Origin: Chania fonticola_B
GTDB taxonomy: Bacteria; Pseudomonadota; Gammaproteobacteria; Enterobacterales; Enterobacteriaceae
DNA: 64,000 nt
NCBI RefSeq assembly: GCF_048537545.1
Contig: NZ_CP183218.1
Strand: one strand, 5' to 3'
Shown: piece after piece, positions 7,865 through 16,675 of the stretch
Layout: each line of letters opens with the position of its first letter
Position numbering within the stretch: position 1 is the stretch's first letter
Notes under the pieces: model-generated
Databases searched by the model: none
The model's input: the letters and a program-made list of their open reading frames with translations, nothing else
What the model was told of the DNA's origin: nothing
Translations under genes and position numbers: made by a program

Positions 7865-10632
7865 ACATTCCCTCGTTCGCTTGCCACATTGGGTTCCTTA
7901 CCGCGCACCGCTTTGGGTGGCAATGGGGAAAAATATCCCACGATCAACACCAGTATCGCCACGCCGATAAACGCGATGGCACGAGCCAATCCCCCACCCC
8001 GGGCGCTATCAACCAGCATCAGCTTAACAATGACGATTCCGAGCAACGCCGCACCGCCAAACCAGACCTCACGCTGCCCACGGCGAGTTGACAACACCAT
8101 GACGATCAGCGCTATCAGCATCCACAGCAAAGCGAAGGTGGTCTGCACCAGGCGGGAGCCCCAGAGCGTATCAACCCGCCAGGCAATATCGGCGTAATAG
8201 GCCAGTGCACGCAGGACCGCCCCATTGCCCCACCAGAACAGCATCGCGAGGGTAAACAGCGGTAGCGCCTGTTTCAGCAATGCAGCAAACTGCGGGTATT
8301 CCCGCCGGACAAACAGCCCCAGAGTCACCAGTGCCAAGAGTGCAAAACCAGCCCCCTCTTCCAACGGGTTCAACAGTGGTAAATAACGCCAGCCTATACT
8401 GACCCCATCGAACACGTTGCCTACCAGCAACAGCAGCAAAGCCAACGCCGCCAATGGGGCCAAGGCAATCGCACCATACAGCTGACGATGTTCGGCAAAC
8501 GGCCAGCATCCTTTGCGCAGCGCACCATGTGTAGCCAAGATGATCAGGGAGAGGAAGCCCATTTGCAGGCCCAATTGCCATTCATCCATGCCCCACGGCA
8601 AGCGCATCGTGCGCCAAAAGACTTCATAACCCAGCGCAAACACCACCATCCAGAACAGCGACAGGTGTAATCCTTGCTGCAGGCGCAGTAACGGCAGGGA
8701 GCCCGCTTCGCGCTTCAGCAGCCAGTACGCCACCGGCAAGGCCAGTAACCAGACCAGATTCGGCCAGCCGAAGGACAATAAAGAATCAAAGTCGACCAAT
8801 TGGAACAACAGCATGGCCAACATACCCGGCCACAGTAGCCAAATGCTATAACGTAGTTCGAGCCAGGCCAGCCTTTGTGCCACCCAACGCCACAGCACTA
8901 CGGATAGCGTCAACAAGACCAACGCCAGGAAAGCCCCGTAGCCATAATCAAGCGGCAATCGCCCGGCAAAACCGAGCAGGCAAACCAGCCAGAGCAGGAT
9001 GCCGCCAGCCAGGAAGGAGCGGCTGACAACCAGCCTGAATGCAGCCTCGCTCTCCAGATCGCGCCAGAGGAATGCCACCGCTAGCCAAATTAATGCCAGT
9101 ACGGCGAACACCAGCGTGAAGGAGAGCGTCGTCATTCCAGCGCCAAGAGCCACCAGGGCGGAAGCCAAGGCCAGCACCAGCAGGCCAGAACCGCTGAGGC
9201 TCATGCGGATTTGCTTTTGCTCACGACCAAGCCACAGAATGCCCAGCCCTTCCAGCGCCCAAGCCATGGATGTCCACTCAGCAGACAGTGCCAATGGGAT
9301 AGCCAGCGTAGTGAACACCCCGCCTAGTGCCAAACCGGAAACCGCCAACATGCGGCCCAGGGATGGGTAGCGCTTCAATGCGGCCCAGGCCAGTAACAGG
9401 TAAGCCAAACCGAAGCCCAGCGCCGAGAACGCCGGGCCAAACTCCCACTGGCGAACGATCAGATACTGCATGCCGAAACCGATTAACGGTGGGCCAAACA
9501 GCAGCGCGCCATCGATAATCTTCTCGCCAGGCAACTGTGCACGTAGAGTCAACGCCAGGCATAGCACGCCAAAAATCACGATATTGGCAATCAGGAACAG
9601 CTGGCAGCCCAGGTAGTATTCCGGCAGGTAGTTGTTTACTCCCCACAGCCCAGCGACGCCAAAGGAAAAAACAAAGCCCAGCAGGTTAAGTGGCCGCCAT
9701 GGCTGCCAGACGCTGATCGCCAGAATGCCCAGCGAGAGCAGCAGATAATAGGAGAATAGCGCGATATAACTGCCGCCACCGGTGGACAACAGCAAAGGTG
9801 AAAGATAGCCGCCAATGCTGGCAAGCATCGCCAGGCTGAGGGCACGCTGCAATACGGCCAAGCCCACGCTGGCGGCGCAGATCACCAGCATCAGGCCAAA
9901 TGCCAGCATATGTGGCAACAGTTGATAAAGCCGGAAGGCACCAAATACGGTGATATAGAGCGCGCCAACCGCGCCCCCTTGCAGGATCAGGGCATACATC
10001 GTCTGTTTAACACGCAGACGCCAGCCAAACCACAGTAAAACGCCGCTAGCCACCGCCGCACCCATTAACCTGAACTCAATAGGCAGCATGTCACGTTCAA
10101 CGGTGTATTTCATCAGGTAGGCCAAACCGAAGAACAGCAGCAAGACACCCAGCTTCGCCAGCGGATTACCTTGCATAAACCAGCCCACCAGCCCGCTGAG
10201 CAGGTCGTTTTTCGGTTGCTGTGGTTTATCAATGGCAGGTTTATCAGCAATAGGCGGGCGAGGAATGGTTGTTACTGATGCGGCTGGTTTTGGAACTGCG
10301 GGCTCCCAGGCGGATTTAACCGGTGGAGGCACGGCTATTTCAGCAGTTGGCTGCACGGCAGACTGTTGGGCAGCATGCGCAGCAAAGTCATGCGTTGTCT
10401 TCGCAGCCACAGGTGGCACCTGGGGAGTTGGCGTTGGCGGCGGCCGCGATCTCCCGGTTTCCTCGAAGCGGAGATCATCCACCTGTTTTTGCAACTGGGT
10501 GATGGTCAGTGTCAGTTGGGCAATTTCCCGCTGGTTGCGGTTGCCACGGCCGAGCGATACCACCACAGAAATAGGTAATACCACCAGGCACAGGAACAAC
10601 GCCAAACCAGCGATAAATATCAATCCATCCAT
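7861..10632 (-). CDS. DUF2339 family large polytopic membrane protein
   Basis: A 923-residue protein. It starts with a membrane segment (about 3-27), then a short coiled stretch (QREIAQLTLTITQLQKQVDDL) and a Pro/Ala-rich linker to about residue 140. After this comes a dense series of hydrophobic helices, more than twenty by eye, to the C-terminus. This layout is that of DUF2339 (PF10101), a family of unknown function. ATG 10632 is preceded by AAAGGTGCACC, a plausible ribosome site. Coupled translation with the DUF3999 gene suggests a two-component inner-membrane complex. Transport or lipid handling would fit the helix number, but nothing in the sequence proves this. Confidence 0.85.
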   Translation of the reverse strand: MDGLIFIAGLALFLCLVVLPISVVVSLGRGNRNQREIAQLTLTITQLQKQVDDLRFEETGRSRPPPTPTPQVPPVAAKTTHDFAAHAAQQSAVQPTAEIAVPPPVKSAWEPAVPKPAASVTTIPRPPIADKPAIDKPQQPKNDLLSGLVGWFMQGNPLAKLGVLLLFFGLAYLMKYTVERDMLPIEFRLMGAAVASGVLLWFGWRLRVKQTMYALILQGGAVGALYITVFGAFRLYQLLPHMLAFGLMLVICAASVGLAVLQRALSLAMLASIGGYLSPLLLSTGGGSYIALFSYYLLLSLGILAISVWQPWRPLNLLGFVFSFGVAGLWGVNNYLPEYYLGCQLFLIANIVIFGVLCLALTLRAQLPGEKIIDGALLFGPPLIGFGMQYLIVRQWEFGPAFSALGFGLAYLLLAWAALKRYPSLGRMLAVSGLALGGVFTTLAIPLALSAEWTSMAWALEGLGILWLGREQKQIRMSLSGSGLLVLALASALVALGAGMTTLSFTLVFAVLALIWLAVAFLWRDLESEAAFRLVVSRSFLAGGILLWLVCLLGFAGRLPLDYGYGAFLALVLLTLSVVLWRWVAQRLAWLELRYSIWLLWPGMLAMLLFQLVDFDSLLSFGWPNLVWLLALPVAYWLLKREAGSLPLLRLQQGLHLSLFWMVVFALGYEVFWRTMRLPWGMDEWQLGLQMGFLSLIILATHGALRKGCWPFAEHRQLYGAIALAPLAALALLLLLVGNVFDGVSIGWRYLPLLNPLEEGAGFALLALVTLGLFVRREYPQFAALLKQALPLFTLAMLFWWGNGAVLRALAYYADIAWRVDTLWGSRLVQTTFALLWMLIALIVMVLSTRRGQREVWFGGAALLGIVIVKLMLVDSARGGGLARAIAFIGVAILVLIVGYFSPLPPKAVRGKEPNVASERGNV

Positions 10633-10735
10633 GGTGCACCTTTAGATCATTTATCGTGGCATCAGTCTTACACCAAAACATAACCGCCGACAATGGATTG
10701 ATACTGCCAACCCGGCTCAATCCAATAAAATACCG

Positions 10736-12193
10736 TTAGCTTGGCGACTGTTCTTCGGCTGATTCAGGCTGGTTTTTTCTGAGCCGTGGATATTTCCATA
10801 GCCAGCGCCCGCTGACCATACGCCAATAGAAGAAGACTCCGCGAACGGCCCAGTCCAAGAACATCCCCAGCCAGACGCCCACTACGCCCATGCCCAGCAC
10901 GATGCCCAGGATATAACCGGCGACTACTCGGCAGCCCCACATACCCAACATCGTCACCCACATCGCAAATCGGACATCACGCGCGCCCTTCAGCCCTGCG
11001 GGTAACACCCAGGACGCGGCCCAGATCGGCATAAACGCGGCATTGAGCCAAATCAGGATTTTGACCACCTCTTTAACATCGTCTTCCTGGGTATAAAATG
11101 AGGCAAACAGCCCCGCAAAGGGAGCGGTTCCCCAGGCAATCACCGTCAGGCCAATCGTTGCCAGCCAAAAGACGTGCTTCATCTGCCGTTCGGCCTGAGC
11201 AATTTGCCCTTTCCCCAGACGCCTGCCGACGATAATGGTCGAAGCCGATCCCAAGGCATTCCCCGGCAGGTTAATCAGGGCCGCGATAGAGAAAGCGATA
11301 AAGTTACCGGCGATGACGTTGGTCCCCATCCCGGCGACAAACATTTGTGTCAGCAGTTTGCCAGCGTTGAACAGTACCGATTCGATACTGGCGGGAATAC
11401 CAATCCCCAGCACCTCACGCAGGATGCTGCTGTTGAGCGGCGTAAAATAGCTTTTGAGCGTAATACGCAGCGCCGGATTAAAGCCCACCGCCAGAACCGC
11501 AATAATGGCGATCGCGCCAATATAGCGGGCAATGGTCAGCCCCAGCCCCGCGCCAACAAAACCCAGCCCTTGCCAACTAAATACCCCATAAATCAGCGTA
11601 CTGCTGATGAGGATGTTGAGGATATTCATGCCGCCATTGATCAGCAGCGGGATCTTGGTGTTGCCCGCCCCACGCAGGGCACCACTACCAATCAGGGCAA
11701 TGGCGGCTGCCGGGTAGCTCCAGACGGTGGTTTGCAAATAAGAGAGCGCCAGCGATTTGACTTCGGGCGTGGCTTCACCGGCGATCACGTTAATGATCTG
11801 TTGCCCGGCCAAATGGATCCCAACCGCCAGCAGCACCGCCAGCACGGTCATTAATACCAGCGACTGGCGTGCCGCCGCCCGCGCTCGTTTACGATCGCGA
11901 GTGCCAAGGCTAAAGGCCACCACCACCGTGGTACCCAGATCCACCGCCGCGAAAAAGGCCATGATGACCATGTTGAAACTGTCTGCCAGGCCAACACCCG
12001 CCATCGACTCTTTGCCGAGCCAGCTCACCAGGAAGGTGCTGAGCACCCCCATCAGCAGTACGCAGGTGTTCTCTAGAAAGATCGGAACTGCCAGTGGCGT
12101 GATCTCCCGCCAAAAAAGCACCCGATAGCTTTTTCGCTTGGCATACCAATGCGTCTTGGCAACGTGCTGGGGCAGTAGCCCGTGTAAGTTCAA
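10736..12193 (-). CDS. MATE-family multidrug efflux transporter (EmmdR/YeeO-like)
   Basis: A 485-residue membrane protein with twelve hydrophobic segments in two similar halves. MATE signatures are visible: PIFLENTCVLLMGVLSTFLVSWLG at about 33-56, SGALRGAGNTKIPLLIN at about 169-185, and the second-half equivalents GIPASIESVLFNAG and LGSASTIIVGRRLGKGQ. The charged, soluble C-terminal tail is usual in the EmmdR/YeeO branch. Such proteins expel cationic drugs or flavins in exchange for protons or sodium. The start at 12193 is TTG with only a weak AGG upstream; no better ATG exists before the first helix. It stands alone between the DUF2339 gene (104 nt away) and the AT-rich insert. Confidence 0.87.
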   Translation of the reverse strand: MNLHGLLPQHVAKTHWYAKRKSYRVLFWREITPLAVPIFLENTCVLLMGVLSTFLVSWLGKESMAGVGLADSFNMVIMAFFAAVDLGTTVVVAFSLGTRDRKRARAAARQSLVLMTVLAVLLAVGIHLAGQQIINVIAGEATPEVKSLALSYLQTTVWSYPAAAIALIGSGALRGAGNTKIPLLINGGMNILNILISSTLIYGVFSWQGLGFVGAGLGLTIARYIGAIAIIAVLAVGFNPALRITLKSYFTPLNSSILREVLGIGIPASIESVLFNAGKLLTQMFVAGMGTNVIAGNFIAFSIAALINLPGNALGSASTIIVGRRLGKGQIAQAERQMKHVFWLATIGLTVIAWGTAPFAGLFASFYTQEDDVKEVVKILIWLNAAFMPIWAASWVLPAGLKGARDVRFAMWVTMLGMWGCRVVAGYILGIVLGMGVVGVWLGMFLDWAVRGVFFYWRMVSGRWLWKYPRLRKNQPESAEEQSPS

Positions 12194-12357
12194 GATTGGC
12201 CTGTAGCAAGGAAGTGAAACGTCGTTTCAAATGATGATTTATCAGCGCTTATTCTGCAAGGCATTTTTTCACTATCGGTATAAAACAGCAACAATGCGTT
12301 GATTAGGTCAAATCCCAAGAAATTAATAAAAATAATTTTTCATGCATACTATAAATA

Positions 12358-12382
12358 AGTGGCCATGTTGAACATAGCCACT
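12358..12382 (-). terminator. Intrinsic terminator of the HsdR-N-like gene
   Basis: Read on the minus strand, AGTGGCTATGTT and AACATGGCCACT form a nearly perfect stem, followed by TTATTTAT. It begins about 10 nt after the stop codon of the gene ending at 12392. Confidence 0.7.
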
Positions 12383-12391
12383 CTTCACTAA

Positions 12392-13474
12392 TTAATTATA
12401 ACCTTCCGCTGTGATTTTAAGTTGTTCTGCATGTTGGTAGATATCATCCAATACTTCTATAGGATAACGAGTTTCTTTCTTATCAGAATCAAACAAACCG
12501 ACATACAGCTGACTCCGATTAAAATGAAGTCTACAAATAGGTTTTCTATTATTATCATCAAGCAACACACCAAAATAACTTTTAGTATCGCGATAAGTAA
12601 TTCGACTTGGCTCAACAACAGTACGAATTATAGATTTAACGATATGAAAACCCTCAATCTCAATTTCAGTGGTTACAATACCATCATCATCTTCAATAGG
12701 TACTAACGCTTGCTCAACAATCTCCTCCTTAGGTTCGATTGCTAAAGGCTGCTGCTGAGCCCCACTGATTGCAGACTTAAGCCTTTCATTTACCTGGTCA
12801 TTTAACCACTGACTGGACGCTTTTTTTGTCAAAGAGGTAAAGAGTTCACGTACTTTTAGTGTTAAAATTCCATCATAGACTCTAGACGCAAAGAATTTTA
12901 CAAAATCTTCTTCAGGATTGTTAAACTGAGTTGAAATTATTTTCTTAATTTGACTTACATACTTTAATTCACCAGCCGCATTGACTATTGACTCTACATC
13001 AAATGTTGACTTGGTTAGCTTGGCTATCTCCGGCACCACATTTTCATCAATATCCAACAAGTCTAGTTCAAGAAATGGCTTTTCATCCATTTTGTTAGGA
13101 GCATCAAGATCGGTGAAAAATTTATATATCTGCCCGTTAGTTAAAATGGATATCCTCGCATTAGTCACATGGAAATACCTAAATAATTGCGAAGCATGGT
13201 TAACGTTCAGCGGCTCACCAATCTTTTTACATTCAACAAGTATCTGAATCTCATTGTTTTTCAAAATGGCGTAGTCTATTTTTTCACCTTTTTTTATCCC
13301 AACATCACAGATAAACTCCGGGGTAACCTCCGTTGGGTCAAAAACATCATAACCAAGCACTTTATTAATGAATGGCATCACGAAAGCGCTTTTTGTAGCC
13401 TCTTCAGTTTGAATAACTGCAGCCTGTTGTTTGATCTTAGCTGAAAGACTTTGTAGCTCGTCTAAAAGCTCCAT
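12392..13474 (-). CDS. Orphan HsdR N-terminal-domain nuclease-like protein
   Basis: A 360-residue protein. Residues about 20-140 look like the type I restriction HsdR N-terminal domain (HSDR_N): Glu 24/25 in QTEEATKSAFVMPFI, Asp 67 in EKIDYAI, and Glu 81 / Lys 83 in ILVECKK. This E...D...ExK set is the PD-(D/E)xK nuclease core. The helicase/translocase part of HsdR is absent, and no hsdM or hsdS is nearby. The C-terminal third (about 250-360) is of unknown type and contains a short beta-rich segment (TYRDTKSYFGVLLDDNNRKPICRLHFN). Codon use is AT-rich and unlike both flanks, which suggests horizontal transfer. Related stand-alone proteins are common in defence islands and prophages, but a defence role is inference. 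Confidence 0.75.
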   Translation of the reverse strand: MELLDELQSLSAKIKQQAAVIQTEEATKSAFVMPFINKVLGYDVFDPTEVTPEFICDVGIKKGEKIDYAILKNNEIQILVECKKIGEPLNVNHASQLFRYFHVTNARISILTNGQIYKFFTDLDAPNKMDEKPFLELDLLDIDENVVPEIAKLTKSTFDVESIVNAAGELKYVSQIKKIISTQFNNPEEDFVKFFASRVYDGILTLKVRELFTSLTKKASSQWLNDQVNERLKSAISGAQQQPLAIEPKEEIVEQALVPIEDDDGIVTTEIEIEGFHIVKSIIRTVVEPSRITYRDTKSYFGVLLDDNNRKPICRLHFNRSQLYVGLFDSDKKETRYPIEVLDDIYQHAEQLKITAEGYN

Positions 13475-13887
13475 AAAAAACCCTCCGTGTCAAATAGTTA
13501 TAGTTTCTTCACGTTATCTAATTTATATAAAAAAACCGCTGTTGTCCTTTTTTATTTTCAGAACAAGACAGCGATCACTTAATTTCAAAAAGATACTAAA
13601 CCAATTAAATCAATTAGACTGTGAATAATGCATAAACTCTATTAAAAACTGCTCTGTAAGTTATCAGTTAAGTCACTTCAATTTATAATAATTAAGTTTT
13701 GATACTATTAATATAGTAATAATAGATAATTGGTATTATATTCAATCACAATTAAATGGAACTCTACGTGACCTTGGCATACAGATCCCTTTTATGAACA
13801 CCATCAACAGGGATTATACCTTTGAGAAAGGCCATACTTATGAGTGACTGCGACTCAGAGAAAAACATCCTGCTATTGGTTTAACAC
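13475..13887. other. AT-rich intergenic region
   Basis: About 410 nt of very AT-rich sequence between the HsdR-N-like gene and the VIT transporter gene. It must contain the minus-strand promoter of the former. I see no gene, no RNA fold and no clear repeat. Together with the gene to its left it forms a low-GC block of about 1.6 kb (12240-13860) in otherwise moderate-GC sequence. Confidence 0.5.
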
Positions 13888-14577
13888 TTATCCCGTAACC
13901 AAACCAAATAACGCCCCGATCCCCGAGGACATCCCCATGGCCAGTGCACTCCAGAAAGTAATACGCATCACTCCAGGGCCGATGGGTGCACCGCCCACTT
14001 TGGCCGAAACGCCCCCAAGTACTGCCAGTGAGAGCAATGCTGAGCAGGCAATGGCGGGGATGGCCCATTCCGTTGTCGCGATGGCCGCTACACATAGCGG
14101 TAATATTGCCCCGGCAGCAAAACTCAACGCTGAAGCCCACGCGGCCTGTAAAGGACGCGCGGTGGTGATTTCTGAGATCCCCAGTTCATCACGCGCATGG
14201 GCGCCTAGCGCATCATGGTGCATCAGTTTTTCTGCCACTTGTTTAGCCAGAGCCAAATCAAGCCCCCGATGGACATAAATCGAGGTTAACTCGCGGTGTT
14301 CCCCCTGAAAATCGCTATTCAGCTCAGCTTGCTCTTCAGCCAGCGCGGCCTTTTCAGTATCAGCCTGGGAAGACACTGAAACATACTCACCGGTTGCCAT
14401 CGACATCGCACCAGCCACCAAACCCGCCACCCCGGTCAAGAGCAAACTTTGCTGAGTGACGTTAGCCGACGCTACGCCCAACAGCAGACTGGCGGTAGAC
14501 ACTATCCCGTCATTAGCCCCGAGAACGGCAGCCCGCAGCCAGCCTATTTTTTCCATGCTGTGTCGTTCCCGGTGCAT
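13888..14577 (-). CDS. VIT1/CCC1-family iron/manganese transporter
   Basis: A 229-residue membrane protein with the VIT1/CCC1 pattern. The first helix carries LRAAVLGANDGIVSTASLLLGV (about 14-35), the second GLVAGAMSMATGEYVSVSSQ (about 52-71), then a charged cytoplasmic domain (72-140) rich in Glu (EKAALAEEQAELNSDFQGEHREL) that binds metal in this family. Three more helices follow (about 142-228). It probably moves Fe(II) or Mn(II) out of the cytoplasm. ATG 14577 has an AAGGGAAAC site upstream; an internal ATG at 14556 would remove only MHRERHS. It stands 28 nt from the TPR gene on the same strand and could be the last gene of that transcript. Confidence 0.88.
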   Translation of the reverse strand: MHRERHSMEKIGWLRAAVLGANDGIVSTASLLLGVASANVTQQSLLLTGVAGLVAGAMSMATGEYVSVSSQADTEKAALAEEQAELNSDFQGEHRELTSIYVHRGLDLALAKQVAEKLMHHDALGAHARDELGISEITTARPLQAAWASALSFAAGAILPLCVAAIATTEWAIPAIACSALLSLAVLGGVSAKVGGAPIGPGVMRITFWSALAMGMSSGIGALFGLVTG

Positions 14578-14604
14578 TTTGTTTCCCTTTATGGACCCGT
14601 AGTC

Positions 14605-15216
14605 TCAAAGTTTATCGAGTCGTTGTTGAATGTCCTGATGGCGGCCTTTATCGGCTAATTCTCTGCCTGGACGGGCCGGAGCCGCCAGTGCTTTCTGTAA
14701 GTAGAGCTTGCCCTGTGCCTTATGCCCTTGATCTATAAGAAAGTCACCGTAGAAATAGTTGGGATCGATACCCGTTGGATTAATCTGTAAAGCCTGTTTC
14801 AACAACAGCTCAGCCTGCTTGTCATCACCAAAACCAATCGGCCAGCCAGGAACCTGATAATAGAGGGCGCCTAGACTGGTATAGGCGGAGCCGTCCAGCG
14901 CCTTGGCATCCAACTTTATTGCCAGTTCCAGCTTCATTTTCGCCTGTTTGGCCAGTTCCAAAGCCCCCAGCCCCCCCTTCTCACCGGCCCAACTACTCTT
15001 GACGATCGCAGACCAGATCAGCAGATCTGCGCGTGAACCGTTAGCTGAACTGGCTTTATCCGCAACGGCGCTAAGTTGCTCCAGACAGCTTTCTTTCTGT
15101 TTCGCCGCCACCTGATACTGGCAAACCGCCCATTGGTTCTGAATATCGGCCAAATCACTCTGGGCAATAGCGGTTGTACTACCAAAGAGCGTCAACACCA
15201 ACAATAACTTTTTCAT
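14605..15216 (-). CDS. Periplasmic TPR-repeat protein, last gene of the five-gene operon
   Basis: A 203-residue protein with a signal peptide (MKKLLLVLTLFGSTTAIAQS) and helical repeats of TPR type. Visible units include KMKLELAIKLDAKALDGSAYTSLGALYY (about 99-126) and QAELLLKQALQINPTGIDPNYFYGDFLI (about 134-161). A GWPIGFGDDKQA insert separates them. It probably serves as a scaffold in the periplasm. ATG 15216 overlaps the stop of the SDR gene by 4 nt, so it is co-translated with the metabolic genes. A periplasmic protein at the end of a fatty-acid-type enzyme operon suggests that the product ends up in the envelope or outside. No enzyme motif is visible. Confidence 0.8.
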   Translation of the reverse strand: MKKLLLVLTLFGSTTAIAQSDLADIQNQWAVCQYQVAAKQKESCLEQLSAVADKASSANGSRADLLIWSAIVKSSWAGEKGGLGALELAKQAKMKLELAIKLDAKALDGSAYTSLGALYYQVPGWPIGFGDDKQAELLLKQALQINPTGIDPNYFYGDFLIDQGHKAQGKLYLQKALAAPARPGRELADKGRHQDIQQRLDKL

Positions 15217-16022
15217 CGTGAGTCCTTCTTCTCAAGGGCAGCTTTGGCATGGCGGGCAATAATATGCCACTGTTTAGCCAGCGCTTTATCGACCACTGCG
15301 GGGAACAGTGCATTCAGTTTGACAAAGAACCGCTCTGGCCATCCCAGCCATCGTCGTTTTATCTGTTTGTTCAGCGCAACAATCACCTCATCAGCGACCC
15401 TTTCTGCGCTGTCACTTTTGGTGCCTAATTCAGCATTCATGGCATTAACAGCCGCAGAGTTAAGCGTGGTTTGTGTCGCCCGGGGGGCAAAATAGAGCAC
15501 GTTTATCGATGAGCCGGCAAGTTCCCTGCCGAGAGCTTCACTGAAACCACGCAGAGCAAACTTGCTAGCGCAATACACGCTATAGCCAGCATAACCAATA
15601 CTGCCAAAGCTGGAACCGATATTCATAATGATGCCGGGTCGGTCTATATAAGGTAGCAAAACCCGGGTCAGTAATATTGGAGCCTGAATATTTATGGCTA
15701 ACTGCTGTATTATTTGTTGTTCGCTTTGATCCTCAAGCCAGGCAAAATGATTGGCGCCGGCATTATTGATCAGGATATCAATATTCTGCTGTTGGAAAAG
15801 TAGCTCAGCTTGCTTTGTCAATTGCGTAAAATCGCCAAGATCGGCGATCCAAACCTGATGATTTTCCGGGTGGGGTAATGTATTAACCAGCGTGGTGAGC
15901 GCCGTTTCATTACGCCCATGTAATATCAGACAAGCCCCCTGCTTTGCCAAAGCATGAGCCAGTGCCTGGCCAATACCACCGCTGGCACCGGTAAGCAAAA
16001 TACGGCTGTTGTTGAGCCTCAT
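15213..16022 (-). CDS. Short-chain dehydrogenase/reductase (SDR)
   Basis: A 269-residue classical SDR. The cofactor motif is LLTGASGGIGQALAHALA (about 9-26), the structural NNAG is at about 86-89, and the catalytic set is Ser (NIGSSFGSIGYAG, about 137-149) with YSVYCASK (Tyr and Lys about 152-156). The size and the basic C-terminal tail resemble acyl-modifying SDRs and short-chain ketoreductases. It likely uses NAD(P)H to reduce a ketone or aldehyde produced in the pathway. It overlaps both neighbours by 4 nt (ATGA). Substrate is unknown. Confidence 0.87.
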   Translation of the reverse strand: MRLNNSRILLTGASGGIGQALAHALAKQGACLILHGRNETALTTLVNTLPHPENHQVWIADLGDFTQLTKQAELLFQQQNIDILINNAGANHFAWLEDQSEQQIIQQLAINIQAPILLTRVLLPYIDRPGIIMNIGSSFGSIGYAGYSVYCASKFALRGFSEALGRELAGSSINVLYFAPRATQTTLNSAAVNAMNAELGTKSDSAERVADEVIVALNKQIKRRWLGWPERFFVKLNALFPAVVDKALAKQWHIIARHAKAALEKKDSR

Positions 16023-16675
16023 TGCGCTGGCTCCATCAGCCCACGCAGCATGTCGCCATAAAGTTGGTAGACCACTTTGGCAGTATGGATAATCGCGGCA
16101 CGATCTTCACTTTTTTCCACCTGGTCCATTAATGAAGCAAAAAAGGCCAGATGTTCTTTGTCCAGTTCACCATGCGAGCTGAGATAGCTCATGGCTTTCT
16201 CCGGTAATCCCAGGCCCTGCTTGAGCTGCTCGGCAACGGTGGTAGCAATGGCGACGCTGGTGCCCTCAAGGACATGTACCATACCGAAAATACCCATCGG
16301 GTTGAGGCGAGAGACGTGGTCGTAGAGGAATGCAATCATCAACTCGATTGCCAATACCGGCTGACCATGACGAACCGCCTCGGCATCTCCGCCGCACGTC
16401 CTGATATCATTTAATATCCATTCCTGATGGCCATACTCTTCATCAATATATTCGGCAATGGCTCCGCGAACCCATTCATACTCTGAGTTCATCCGGCCCC
16501 CCGCAGTCATCAATAAAGGCACGGTATGGCTGACGTGATAAAAAGCCTGTGTCAAAAAGGCGATATACATTTCAGCATTAATATTTCCGCAGCGGCAAGC
16601 CTCTATGACCGGGGCGGAAAGGAGCTTCTCTCTGTCCACCGCCGTCTCTCGCTGTAATAATTGATAAAAACTCAT
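16019..16675 (-). CDS. Heme-oxygenase-like diiron oxidase/oxygenase (iron-containing redox enzyme family)
   Basis: A 218-residue all-helical protein. Candidate metal ligands follow the heme-oxygenase-like diiron (HDO) pattern: Glu 80 and His 83 in DEEYGHQEWIL (ExxH), Glu 137 in VHVLEGTS, and His 168, Asp 172, His 175 in SSHGELDKEH. HDO enzymes use iron and O2; UndA of this fold turns fatty acids into terminal alkenes, while SznF and relatives oxidise nitrogen. TenA thiaminase shares the fold but lacks the metal set. In this operon, next to an acyl-activating ligase, oxidation or decarboxylation of an acyl chain is a reasonable guess. Start and stop overlap the neighbours by 4 nt. Confidence 0.78.
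   Translation of the reverse strand: MSFYQLLQRETAVDREKLLSAPVIEACRCGNINAEMYIAFLTQAFYHVSHTVPLLMTAGGRMNSEYEWVRGAIAEYIDEEYGHQEWILNDIRTCGGDAEAVRHGQPVLAIELMIAFLYDHVSRLNPMGIFGMVHVLEGTSVAIATTVAEQLKQGLGLPEKAMSYLSSHGELDKEHLAFFASLMDQVEKSEDRAAIIHTAKVVYQLYGDMLRGLMEPAQ

Noticed and set aside
16019..16675. Thiaminase II (TenA) for the heme-oxygenase-like protein
   Set aside because: The ExxH, E137 and HxxxDxxH pattern fits the diiron family better, and no thiamine genes are nearby.
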